From NCBI GenBank assembly GCA_036387475.1, contig DASVTR010000007.1, positions 16,752 through 80,751 on the forward strand: a DNA stretch of 64,000 nt. The letters are read 5' to 3'. Source of the stretch: DASVTR01 sp036387475 (lineage in GTDB: Bacteria > Acidobacteriota > Blastocatellia > Pyrinomonadales > Pyrinomonadaceae). Both the position numbers and the translations under genes were made by a program. The notes beneath the pieces are model-generated. The model ran no database searches. It was given only the letters and a program-made list of their open reading frames with translations, and was not told the DNA's origin. Positions 7,574-15,672 of this stretch are shown here, in pieces (the stretch's first letter is position 1; every line of letters starts with the position of its first letter).

Positions 7574-7920
7574 GCCGTGAGAGCATCAACCAGAGTGGAC
7601 GAGTTTCCGCATCACTGCACGAATAATCTGCATCCGGCATTTCCCCTCTCCCTATAATCCTATCTCAATTCACGAACGTAGACGACCGTCTCAAGCCCCT
7701 GCGGGATTTTGAGAAATGAAAAAAAAATAATCCGAGCATGTATTTCCCGAAAGGGTCGCCGGACTGTTTGAGCGATAGCTTTCGATTGAACGTGTCCGAG
7801 GCTCTGATCTCTGGTTTTGATACGGGAAATCGTTGGCGTAGTGGGACTAAAACAACGAACAAACAGCGCTGATTGCTAGGGGCTTGCTTCAGAATTCAAG
7901 CTTTCCCGCGGAGGCTCAGG
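7574..7920. other. Intergenic stretch, right edge of the cassette island
   Basis: 347 bp with no supported gene. An A9 run lies at about 7718-7726. A minus-strand frame of 65 codons here has no ribosome site and no recognisable product. The ribosome site GCGGAGG of the next gene is at 7908-7914. Confidence 0.5.
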
Positions 7921-10854
7921 ATGATAAATAAAGTAAAATACGCAGTTCTCGTCGCGACACTAGGTATCGGTCTGGGGTGGTTGGCTTTTCGCGCAGATTC
8001 TCCTGCGAGCGCCAGCCCCGCGCCCGTACTTCTCTCATCCTCTTTTCAAATCAAGATTTTGAAGACGACGGCGGAAGCGCCCTTCGCCCTGCGCTTCTTT
8101 ACAACCGCCGTTAAGACCGATTCGCAAGGCAAGATTATTACAGGGCCGACGAGCGATCCGGTGAAAAACATCGTCGGGGCGGAATCTGCAGGGGAGCGCG
8201 GCGGCCTCCAGCGCTTTACGAAGATTATGTACGGGGCTAACTATATTGACGGTCGGCCAGACCCAGGGACGCGTATCGACCCGAACAATCCCATCGTTAA
8301 GAGCGGCAGCCAGTTCTGGCCTTTTCGCAAGCAACCGTTTCGTAGCCAGCCGCGCTCGCTGGCGCTCGCACCCGACGGCAAAAAGCTCTACGTCACGCTG
8401 CCCGGAAGGGAAGGCTATCCTGACTGGCGCGTGGCTGTGATGTCGACGAGCAGCCGTGCTGTCATCAAATGGATAGACCTGCGACCACCGGGACAGACGC
8501 GCGGACTACGGCCCATCGGCCTCAAAGTCGCTCCCGTTAACCCGGCCATCTACCAGAATCCTTACCTCGTCGTGCTCAATCAGTATGGCAACTTCGCCAG
8601 CGTCATTGATACAGTTAGCGACACTGTGATTGGCGAGTTTGAAACAGGCTTCTACGCGGAAAAACTCGTCTTCAATCGCAACGGCACACGGCTCTACATC
8701 ACAGACCGCTTCAAAGACCAGGTGCGAGCCTACAGAGTTGATCCTGGGCCGTTCTTTACTTTAATCGGCGAGATTCCGACGGGGTTGAGCGATCTGGAGC
8801 GCTCGAATCCACGCGACCTTGACCTCAGCGCTGATGGCAGAACCCTCTACGTCGCTAACACTCTGGGCCACACCATCGCTGCCATCAACGTCGAAAATGA
8901 CGCCAACACTTTGCTGAAGGTGTTGCCGGTCGGCGGTCTCTCGACGGATGTCAAAATCGCCGGACGCTGGGGCATCGTCAGCGGTCAGGAGACCAATACT
9001 AAACTGAACCAGCGAGAGTCGGGCCACGGCTTGCCGACAAAGGATGCTAACGGCGTGGCGATTAAAAACAACGGCCAGCCGTTAGGCTATACGCCCGTCA
9101 TGTCGGATGCGACCAAGGCTACGACCTTTGACGACATCGGCAGCGAGTTGAACATCTTCGATACGACTACAAACAAGTTCGTCTATCGCTACGTTGACGA
9201 AGGCCGCGATATTTCGCAACTGGTCGTCGCGGGCCAATACGTAGATTTGCGCGACCACGTTGCTGCGCAGAAGATTATCAAAGGCAGTGGGCCTGAGCAG
9301 ATGACCATTCGCGGCAATTTGCTGTTTGTCACTTATGCCCATACGGAAAACGTGCAGGCATTTCGTATCAACCCGACCGCGACCTCTCCTTCGCTGCTTC
9401 TCACGCCGCTCGACATAGAATTGACTGGCGGCATCACGCCGCAGGGCGTAGAGGCTTCGCCGGACGGCAAGACAATCTACGTCGCCAATTTACAGACCGA
9501 GGATGTTTCATTTCTCGCCGTTGACATTAACGGCAATCTACAGCGGCAGGGCTACACGGCTGTCGGCGTGACGCCTTCGACCGTTGACCCGACGACGGGT
9601 GGAAATGGTCAGGGACTCTTCGCAACGGATGAAGAGGTGGGCCTGCGCTGGTTCTTTTCCTCTGCTTATTCAGATGACGGGCAAAAGTCTTGCGGCTTCT
9701 GTCACTGGGACGGTCGGCAGGATGGCTGCCAGTGGAACGTTGCGGCCAACGCCGTCGGCGGTGTTAAGGTCTGCCCGCAGAACAAGGACATCTCAGACAA
9801 CTGGCCCGAATGGTACGAGGGTCTCAATAACGATTTCATGGCTTATGCTTCGGCCTGTAACGGCGAAGTGTTGTTGGGCGAACGCGCCCCGACGCCGCTC
9901 TTTCCGCAGGCCAACCCCGTCGACCGCTTCAAGGCGCGCGAGCAGTTCGTCTTGCAGAAGACAGCCGCAAATTCGCAAGCCATCGGAAGACCCGATTTGA
10001 ACGGCAAGGCTTTCAAGGTCGGCTATTACGATATGGCTTACCTGCAAATCCTCTGGTCGGCTAACGAGACGCGGCGTTTTCCCAATCCGATGACGCAGTT
10101 CCCGGATGAGGCTCTGGCAGCGAAGGTCGCAAGGGGCAAGCAGCTCTTTACGTTGAAGGTCAGCAGCGGCGGCGCGGGCTGCGCCGATTGCCACCACAAC
10201 GGCAATAAGACGACTAATGGCGTGCGTGATGATACCTTCCAGGACTTCAACATACACGAGCCGGGAGTCATCAGCGAATCGACGGTTGACGGCAACGGGC
10301 CTTTCTTCCGTCCGCAGAACGATTACTTCTTCGTCAAATTCGGCCCGCCGCAGGATGTCGGCACGCCGCAGAACTTCAGCAGCCGCAATACCAAGCATCT
10401 GCGTTCCTTCTGGGACAGCGTTCCGCGCTGGCTGCATTACGGTTTCGCACATACGGTGCGCGAAATCCTTCTCACGCCGGACTCGCCTTTGCTTTTGCCG
10501 GGCGAGCGTGGGTTCAACTTCCGCACGGTTCGCACAGACCACCGGCGCGGCGCAAACAATCTGCCGACCGAAGTGCCCATCACTGCCGGTCACAGCGCGG
10601 GCGGCTTTGCAGGAGACGGCATGGGGCCAATCTACGTCAGCCTTGATAGCCCGTTCATTAAGGACGCCAACGGCCAGTTACAAATTGACAGACTGGGGAC
10701 GGACAACCTCGCCCCGCTCATCGTCAATGGACAGATTAACCCGGCTCTCGCAGCCAACAACATCAGAGTGATAAAAGACACGCACGGCAAAACCTCGCAC
10801 CTCTCGGCGAGCGACTTTGACGCGCTTGTCGCATATCTCTTATCTCTCCAATAG
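7921..10854 (+). CDS. YncE-type beta-propeller fused to dihaem cytochrome c domain
   Basis: 977 residues. The ATG at 7921 has GCGGAGG 6 nt upstream; a longer frame from 7873 lacks this. The N-terminus is a signal anchor or signal peptide (residues 6-25). Residues ~100-570 hold YVTN/YncE propeller repeats of the form DGxxLYVAN (for example DGRTLYVANTLG, DGKTIYVANLQ). The C-terminal ~400 residues carry two haem c motifs, CGFCH (591-595) and CADCH (754-758), in an arrangement like MauG/cytochrome c peroxidase-type dihaem domains. This points to a periplasmic electron-transfer or oxidation enzyme with a propeller docking module. No partner gene is adjacent; the next gene follows a strong terminator. 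The substrate is unknown. Confidence 0.85.
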   Translation: MINKVKYAVLVATLGIGLGWLAFRADSPASASPAPVLLSSSFQIKILKTTAEAPFALRFFTTAVKTDSQGKIITGPTSDPVKNIVGAESAGERGGLQRFTKIMYGANYIDGRPDPGTRIDPNNPIVKSGSQFWPFRKQPFRSQPRSLALAPDGKKLYVTLPGREGYPDWRVAVMSTSSRAVIKWIDLRPPGQTRGLRPIGLKVAPVNPAIYQNPYLVVLNQYGNFASVIDTVSDTVIGEFETGFYAEKLVFNRNGTRLYITDRFKDQVRAYRVDPGPFFTLIGEIPTGLSDLERSNPRDLDLSADGRTLYVANTLGHTIAAINVENDANTLLKVLPVGGLSTDVKIAGRWGIVSGQETNTKLNQRESGHGLPTKDANGVAIKNNGQPLGYTPVMSDATKATTFDDIGSELNIFDTTTNKFVYRYVDEGRDISQLVVAGQYVDLRDHVAAQKIIKGSGPEQMTIRGNLLFVTYAHTENVQAFRINPTATSPSLLLTPLDIELTGGITPQGVEASPDGKTIYVANLQTEDVSFLAVDINGNLQRQGYTAVGVTPSTVDPTTGGNGQGLFATDEEVGLRWFFSSAYSDDGQKSCGFCHWDGRQDGCQWNVAANAVGGVKVCPQNKDISDNWPEWYEGLNNDFMAYASACNGEVLLGERAPTPLFPQANPVDRFKAREQFVLQKTAANSQAIGRPDLNGKAFKVGYYDMAYLQILWSANETRRFPNPMTQFPDEALAAKVARGKQLFTLKVSSGGAGCADCHHNGNKTTNGVRDDTFQDFNIHEPGVISESTVDGNGPFFRPQNDYFFVKFGPPQDVGTPQNFSSRNTKHLRSFWDSVPRWLHYGFAHTVREILLTPDSPLLLPGERGFNFRTVRTDHRRGANNLPTEVPITAGHSAGGFAGDGMGPIYVSLDSPFIKDANGQLQIDRLGTDNLAPLIVNGQINPALAANNIRVIKDTHGKTSHLSASDFDALVAYLLSLQ

Positions 10855-10875
10855 ACATTTAAGGAGAGCTTGTAC

Positions 10876-10928
10876 ACACAAAAACCATTCTGCCAGCGCG
10901 ACCGCAAGCGCTGGCAGAATGTTTTTGT
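10876..10928 (+). terminator. Strong bidirectional hairpin terminator
   Basis: ATTCTGCCAGCGC (10886-10898) and GCGCTGGCAGAAT (10907-10919) pair perfectly. The stem is flanked by complementary CACAAAAA and TTTTTGTG, so each strand has a T-run after the stem. Confidence 0.92.
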
Positions 10929-10986
10929 GCAAGCGCATATTAAGAAGAAAGGATGCGATTAATCCGTATGATACAATCAAACATTA

Positions 10987-11559
10987 ATGTTTGATCTGCT
11001 CGTCATCAATGACTTTCTGGATGCCAAGACGCGTGAGGAGATTGTCTCGGAGATGCGTTCGGCCAGCGGCGGCTCTGCGACGGTTTACGGCAGGGAGGCG
11101 GCGGGAGCGGTCGATACCCGCGTGCGAAAGGCAACCCGTGTTGCCATCTCGCCTGAGACGCGCGAGCGCGTCATGCTGCAACTGCTGAACAGGAAAGCAG
11201 CTATCGAGGAGCATTTCGGAATCGCCTTGAGCAACTGCGAAGAGCCGCAGTTCCTACGCTACGAGATTGGCGACTTCTTCGTCGCGCATCAGGACGGCAA
11301 CACGCCTCTCATTTTCGACGATTCACGTTTCCGCAAAGTCTCGGTCATCATCTTCCTGAGCACACAGTCAGCAGAGCCATCGCCCGACACGTACGGCGGC
11401 GGCTCACTCGTCTTACACGCGCCGTATCCCAACCACGACATCTGTCTTCCCGTCGCTCACGAGCCGGGGACGCTCGTCGCTTTTCGTTCAGAGACCACGC
11501 ACGAGGTCATGCCTGTCATGCACGGCGAGCGATATACGATTGTCTCCTGGTATAGATAG
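10987..11559 (+). CDS. 2OG-Fe(II) oxygenase, prolyl-4-hydroxylase-like
   Basis: 190 residues. The iron facial triad is visible: H101 and D103 in AHQDGN, and H172 in ETTHEV; the 2-oxoglutarate-binding Arg follows in GERYTI. The core double-stranded beta helix is recognisable (RKVSVIIFLS, GGGSLVLH, GTLVAFRSE). Members hydroxylate prolines or other residues with 2OG and O2. The target is unknown. The start lacks a good ribosome site, with ATACAAT about 20 nt upstream, so the mRNA may be nearly leaderless. It is monocistronic after a strong terminator. Confidence 0.88.
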   Translation: MFDLLVINDFLDAKTREEIVSEMRSASGGSATVYGREAAGAVDTRVRKATRVAISPETRERVMLQLLNRKAAIEEHFGIALSNCEEPQFLRYEIGDFFVAHQDGNTPLIFDDSRFRKVSVIIFLSTQSAEPSPDTYGGGSLVLHAPYPNHDICLPVAHEPGTLVAFRSETTHEVMPVMHGERYTIVSWYR

Positions 11560-11835
11560 GACAGCCGCAAAGTTGATGCGAAACCATCTGCTATCAAGCT
11601 CACAACACTTTCAACCAGGCCGCTTGACAACTATCTTTTCATTCTCCCTTCTTACGGTATAATCGAAGGCATCTCAACGGGAGCGAGATAGATGCTCCTT
11701 TCTTTCGTTGAACAACGCGCGTCTTTTCGTCGTTGTGCAAATCGAGACTCTACTGGCGGAAGATTTTCGGGCTTGACCTGTCGGCGAAGGCTTCGCTTAA
11801 GGTTTGTAGACTCCGTTTCAAAAGGAATGAAGGCA

Positions 11836-12645
11836 ATGTTACTGAAACTTTTCATCCCTTTGTTAATCATCCTCAGCCTCGCGTTCACCGCCGTGGCGCA
11901 GGACACGAAGCAAACACTGAACGACCAACTCTGGGAGGCCGCGCGCAAGGGCGATGCTGCCGTCGTTAAGGCGCTTCTGGATAAGGGCGCGGACGTGAAT
12001 GCGAAGTTCCGCTACGGCGCGACGGCGCTCTCGTATGCAGCGGACAAGGGACACTTTGAGGTCGTCAAAATTCTTCTCGAACGCGGAGCCGATGTCAACG
12101 TCCGCGATACCTTCTACAATGCGACGCCGCTTCAATGGGCGACAGAGAAAAGCCACACTGCAATCGTCAAAGCTCTGCTCGACAAGGGTGCGGAAGGCGT
12201 CGATGAAGTTTTGCTGGCCGGGGCGCGCAACGGCAACGTGGAGTTTGTTCGCATGGCTCTCGCCAAGGGCGGATTGAAGCCTGAGACGCTGACGGCGGCG
12301 CTCGTTGCCTCTACTGCCGATGAGAAGAAGGCGGAGATCGCGGAGATGCTCAAGAAGGCAGGCGCACAGCCTCCGCCGGAGATTGCTGTTGAGACTTTGC
12401 AATCCTACGTCGGCAAGTACAAAGGCGAGCAGGGGTCGGAAGTCGCCGTCACGTTCACAGACGGTAAGCTCTACGTCACTCAGCCGGGGCAAGGCCCGCT
12501 CCTCTTAAGCGCGATAGACAAGACCACTTTCAAGCCGACGGCGTTCGACGGCGTCATTATCGTCTTCAACGTCGAAGGCAGCAAAACAACCGGCTTCACG
12601 CTCAAGCAAGGCCCAAACACGTCGGTGCTCAAGAAAGTTGAATAA
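11836..12645 (+). CDS. Exported ankyrin-repeat protein with C-terminal DUF3471-like domain
   Basis: 269 residues. The start was placed at 11836 because AAAGGA lies 9 nt upstream and a signal peptide follows at once (LLKLFIPLLIILSLAFTAVAQ); ATG 11827 adds three residues, and a frame from 11692 is too long. Three or four ankyrin repeats occupy residues ~30-150 (GDAAVVKALLDKGADVN, GHFEVVKILLERGADVN, SHTAIVKALLDKGAE). The last ~85 residues resemble a DUF3471 beta domain (LQSYVGKYKGEQGS, VTFTDGKLYVTQPG). It is probably a periplasmic protein-binding module with unknown partner. A palindromic word repeat separates it from the next gene. Confidence 0.85.
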   Translation: MLLKLFIPLLIILSLAFTAVAQDTKQTLNDQLWEAARKGDAAVVKALLDKGADVNAKFRYGATALSYAADKGHFEVVKILLERGADVNVRDTFYNATPLQWATEKSHTAIVKALLDKGAEGVDEVLLAGARNGNVEFVRMALAKGGLKPETLTAALVASTADEKKAEIAEMLKKAGAQPPPEIAVETLQSYVGKYKGEQGSEVAVTFTDGKLYVTQPGQGPLLLSAIDKTTFKPTAFDGVIIVFNVEGSKTTGFTLKQGPNTSVLKKVE

Positions 12646-12648
12646 TAA

Positions 12649-12725
12649 ACAGTTTTCAGTTTTGAGTTTTCAGTTTTCAGTACAGACAAGTTGCTTTCTG
12701 CTGAAAACCGAAAACTGAAAACTGT
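12649..12725. repeat. Inverted word repeat built from AGTTTTC
   Basis: The left arm (12649-12673) is a tandem of ACAGTTTTCAGTTTT-type words and the right arm (12700-12725) is its reverse complement with two mismatches. It lies between stop and start of two same-strand genes. It could fold as a long RNA hairpin. The same architecture with other words occurs at 49444-49501, 52705-52770 and 55393-55470. Confidence 0.85.
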
Positions 12726-12743
12726 AAACCGATGAGGATTGTT

Positions 12744-14096
12744 ATGAAACGTCTTCTACTTCTCTCTCTCTGCATTGCCGCTTTCGCAGTCGTCGCATCT
12801 GCGCAGAACTGGCCTTCGTTTCGCGGGCCGGGCGCAACGGGCGTGGCCGAAGGCAAGAGCATGCCCGTCAAGTGGGATGCTGAAAAATCCGTCAACGTCC
12901 TCTGGAAGACACCGATTCCCGGTCTTGCGCATTCGAGTCCGGTCGTGTGGGCCAACCGTGTCTTCATCACGACCGCCGTCAGCAGTAATCCCAAAGAAGA
13001 AACGCGCTTTGGCCTCTACGGAGATGTTGCGCCCGTCAAGGAAGAATCAAAGCACACGTGGAAGGTCTATTGTCTGGACAAGCGCACGGGCAAAATCCTT
13101 TGGGAGCGCATTGCCTATGAAGGGATGCCCAAGATAAAGCGTCATCCCAAAGCGACGCACGCTTCCTCTACACCGGCGACAGACGGCAAACACCTTGTTG
13201 CCCTCTTCGGCTCGGAAGGACTCTACTGTTATGACATGAACGGCAAGCTGCTCTGGAAGCAAGACCCAGGCGTGCTCGATGCGGGCTGGTTCTACGACCC
13301 TGATTATCAGTGGGAGTATGCGAGTTCGCCTATCATCTATCAGAACCTCGTCATCTTGCAGGCAGACATACAGAAGAACTCTTTCATCGCCGCCTACGAC
13401 TTAAAGACCGGCAAGCAAGTCTGGAAGACTGCGCGCGAAGAGATTCCTTCGTGGGGCACGCCGACCGTCTACGAGGGTAAGACGCGCGCCGAACTCATCA
13501 CCAACGGCACGAAGGCCATACGCGGCTATGACCCCGCGACCGGCAAAGAGTTGTGGCGGCTCACACCCAATTCCGAGATTACAACGCCGACGCCCTTCGT
13601 CGCGCACAACCTAATCTTCGTCACCAGCGGCTACGCGCCCATCCAGCCCATCTATGCCATCCGCCCCGGCGCAAACGGCGACATTACTTTGAAGGACGGG
13701 CAGGAATCTTCCGAGTTTATCGCTTGGAGCAAAAAGCGTGGCGGGCCGTACATGCCGACGCCAGTGGTCTACGAAGACTTACTCTACACCCTCTCGAATC
13801 AGGGAGTGTTCACAGCCTACAACGCGCGCACGGGCGAGCGCGTCTACCAGCAGAGATTGGCCGACCGTGGCGGCGCGTTCACAGCCTCGCCCGTTGCTTC
13901 TAACGGCAAGATTTATCTCAGCAGCGAAGACGGCGAAATCTTCGTCGTCAAAGCTGGCCCTAAGCACGAACTGCTCGCCGTTAATCCGGTCGGCGAAGTC
14001 CTGATGGCGACGCCAGCCATCTCTGATGGAATGCTCATCGTGCGCGGGCTTAAACACGTCTTCGCCATCGCGGAAGCACCACGCGCCGTGAAATAA
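12744..14096 (+). CDS. Secreted PQQ-like beta-propeller protein
   Basis: 450 residues. The ATG at 12744 has GAGG 7 nt upstream and begins a clear signal peptide (MKRLLLLSLCIAAFAVVASAQ). The rest is a PQQ/quinoprotein-type propeller: WPSFRGPGATG at the N-terminus, blade motifs ending in A-x-D-x-x-TG-K-x-x-W (for example AAYDLKTGKQVW, RGYDPATGKELW, CLDKRTGKILW) and YTLSNQGVFTAYNARTGE. Such proteins (BamB or PQQ-dehydrogenase-like) are periplasmic; without the dehydrogenase calcium/PQQ ligands being obvious, a structural or substrate-binding role is as likely as catalysis. The Planctomycetes/Acidobacteria type with SFRGPG often sits alone, as here. Confidence 0.9.
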   Translation: MKRLLLLSLCIAAFAVVASAQNWPSFRGPGATGVAEGKSMPVKWDAEKSVNVLWKTPIPGLAHSSPVVWANRVFITTAVSSNPKEETRFGLYGDVAPVKEESKHTWKVYCLDKRTGKILWERIAYEGMPKIKRHPKATHASSTPATDGKHLVALFGSEGLYCYDMNGKLLWKQDPGVLDAGWFYDPDYQWEYASSPIIYQNLVILQADIQKNSFIAAYDLKTGKQVWKTAREEIPSWGTPTVYEGKTRAELITNGTKAIRGYDPATGKELWRLTPNSEITTPTPFVAHNLIFVTSGYAPIQPIYAIRPGANGDITLKDGQESSEFIAWSKKRGGPYMPTPVVYEDLLYTLSNQGVFTAYNARTGERVYQQRLADRGGAFTASPVASNGKIYLSSEDGEIFVVKAGPKHELLAVNPVGEVLMATPAISDGMLIVRGLKHVFAIAEAPRAVK

Positions 14097-14113
14097 ACAT
14101 TCCTTCTTCTTAT

Positions 14114-15013
14114 TTATGTCAGGTGCTTCTTGAAAAACTGGATCATTCTCTCGTGAGCTAATTTTGCAGCTTCCGGGTTAAAGCGCGGGCGCGTGAAATC
14201 GTAGAAGGCATGGGCCGCTCCCTCGTAAATGTATATCTCTGTGGGTGTGCCTTGCGCTTTTAGGTCTTGCTCAAACCTTTTTACGTCAGCCAGCGGAATG
14301 AACGGGTCGATTGCCCCGTAGTGTCCCTGCACCGGCACTTTGATTTGATCCAGGACATTCATGATGTCCAGCTTAAAAGCCCCTTTGGGCGATTGATAGT
14401 TTGGGCCTAGCACGGGTGGGCCGTAGAAGCCGACGACCGCCGAGAGGTCTTTGAACAGGGCCGAGAAGATGAGCGCCTGCCGTGCGCCGCCACAGAAGCC
14501 GACCGCACCCAATCCGCCGCGCTTAAAGAAGGGTTGCCGCCGCAGGTAATCAATGCCCGCCAGCATGTCGCGCCGCTGCTGCTCGTCGAAAGCCTTGCTG
14601 CCGTAGAAGGCGAACTTCTCACGCGCTTGGTTCATTGTTAATCCGGGCGCATGCGAGTAAGGATTGACGGCCAAGCCTATGAAGCCGCCCTGCGCGAGTT
14701 GCGCCGCAGTGTTGCGCAGGTCGTCCGTTATTCCGGGGTTAGGTGAAAATATAACTATGGCCCGATAGCGCCCGCTTGTTTTGGGTCGGGCCAGATAACC
14801 CTGCATCGTAACCGCGCCGCTTTTGAACGTAATATCGCCATGCGTGACATTGGGGTCGTCAAGCGCCTTCGGCTCTAAGGGCTGTCGTATTTCCTGCTGC
14901 TGGGCGGTCGCTTGAGAAGTGGCAATCGAGACGCCGACGACTGCCGCCGCCGCGTTGCCTAGAAAGGTACGCCTGCCGCTGTCCACCGCATCGCAATCAT
15001 CGCCGACACACAT
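14114..15013 (-). CDS. Tat-exported dienelactone hydrolase family protein
   Basis: 299 residues. GGAGG 8 nt upstream supports the ATG at 15013. A twin-arginine signal (GRRTFLGNAAAAVVG) is present in the first 40 residues, so the enzyme is exported folded. The alpha/beta-hydrolase nucleophile is Cys in GFCGGARQ (about residue 172), with Asp in YGAIDPF (~234) and His in GAAHAFYD (~268), the dienelactone hydrolase triad. The family opens lactones or cleaves esters; a carboxymethylenebutenolidase role is not implied by context. It converges with the PQQ-like gene. Confidence 0.9.
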   Translation of the reverse strand: MCVGDDCDAVDSGRRTFLGNAAAAVVGVSIATSQATAQQQEIRQPLEPKALDDPNVTHGDITFKSGAVTMQGYLARPKTSGRYRAIVIFSPNPGITDDLRNTAAQLAQGGFIGLAVNPYSHAPGLTMNQAREKFAFYGSKAFDEQQRRDMLAGIDYLRRQPFFKRGGLGAVGFCGGARQALIFSALFKDLSAVVGFYGPPVLGPNYQSPKGAFKLDIMNVLDQIKVPVQGHYGAIDPFIPLADVKRFEQDLKAQGTPTEIYIYEGAAHAFYDFTRPRFNPEAAKLAHERMIQFFKKHLT

Positions 15014-15056
15014 AATCAGCGCCTCCCTCTTGTTTCATTTAACTAAAGCTGGCGCG

Positions 15057-15518
15057 CTACTGGCACTTTTGCAGCATCGTCATTTTTCCGAAAGTGAGAA
15101 TCAACGGGCCGATGGTCTCTTTCGTCTGCGTGAGCTTAATCGTTAACTTCATCGTTTGGCCCTCGATGCTTCCGGTGTAGCGCGCCGCCTGCTTCTTATC
15201 CTCATCAGCGCGTGTTGGCCCAAACGACTCCTGTTCGTATGTGCCCTCCAGTTCAAAGCTGCGATTGCTGTCTAAAACGATTGGCTGTTCAATGCTGCCG
15301 TGAGCGCAGGTGAGGTCAAGCCCTGCTCCATTTTCCTGCACGTTGAGCAGCGCGCTCTTGCCGCCCCAGACGCCTATCAGAGCCTTGCTGGTTTGTTCGT
15401 TTTTTGTCGGCGGAGATGCTTCCACTTTCTTACTCCGGCAAGATTCGGTTTGCATGAGCGTAGTCATGAGCAATGGCAACGCCAGCAACGCTAATGTCAG
15501 TTTCAGGTAGTTCGTCAT
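15057..15518 (-). CDS. Small secreted protein of unknown function
   Basis: 153 residues. GAGG lies just upstream of the ATG at 15518. The hydrophobic N-terminus (LKLTLALLALPLLMTTLM) is a signal peptide; a Cys follows in TESCRS but is not a convincing lipobox. The rest is a beta-rich domain with GVWGGKSALLNVQENG and YTGSIEGQTMKLTIKL, recalling lipocalin-like or heat-shock HslJ-like barrels, with two further Cys (DLTCAHG and the C-terminal LQKCQ) that might pair. No family can be named. It lies 44 nt upstream of the hydrolase on the same strand, so the two may be cotranscribed. Confidence 0.75.
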   Translation of the reverse strand: MTNYLKLTLALLALPLLMTTLMQTESCRSKKVEASPPTKNEQTSKALIGVWGGKSALLNVQENGAGLDLTCAHGSIEQPIVLDSNRSFELEGTYEQESFGPTRADEDKKQAARYTGSIEGQTMKLTIKLTQTKETIGPLILTFGKMTMLQKCQ

Positions 15519-15589
15519 CTGACCTCATCTTAACACCGGCGCGACGAGACGCGCCAAGCGCCGCACATATTATTCGTCGGCTGGAAATG

Positions 15590-15632
15590 AAAGAGGACTG
15601 TTGAGCGAGAGTGTCGCTCAACAGTCCTCTTT
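15590..15632 (-). terminator. Perfect hairpin terminator of the FG-GAP gene
   Basis: AAAGAGGACTGTTGAGCGA (15590-15608) pairs perfectly with 15614-15632 around a 5-nt loop. It lies 41 nt past the stop of the minus-strand FG-GAP gene. Confidence 0.9.
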
Positions 15633-15672
15633 CCGGTTAAAGACCTGCCCCGTTGTTCAGGGCCAAGTCAGG

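Noticed and set aside
7665..7862. 65-codon minus-strand ORF
   Set aside because: No ribosome site, no signal or domain, and codon pattern unlike the neighbours.
11658..11663. Promoter TATAAT with TTGACA at 11624-11629
   Set aside because: The two boxes are 28 nt apart, far from the usual 16-18. The -10-like box alone is not sufficient.
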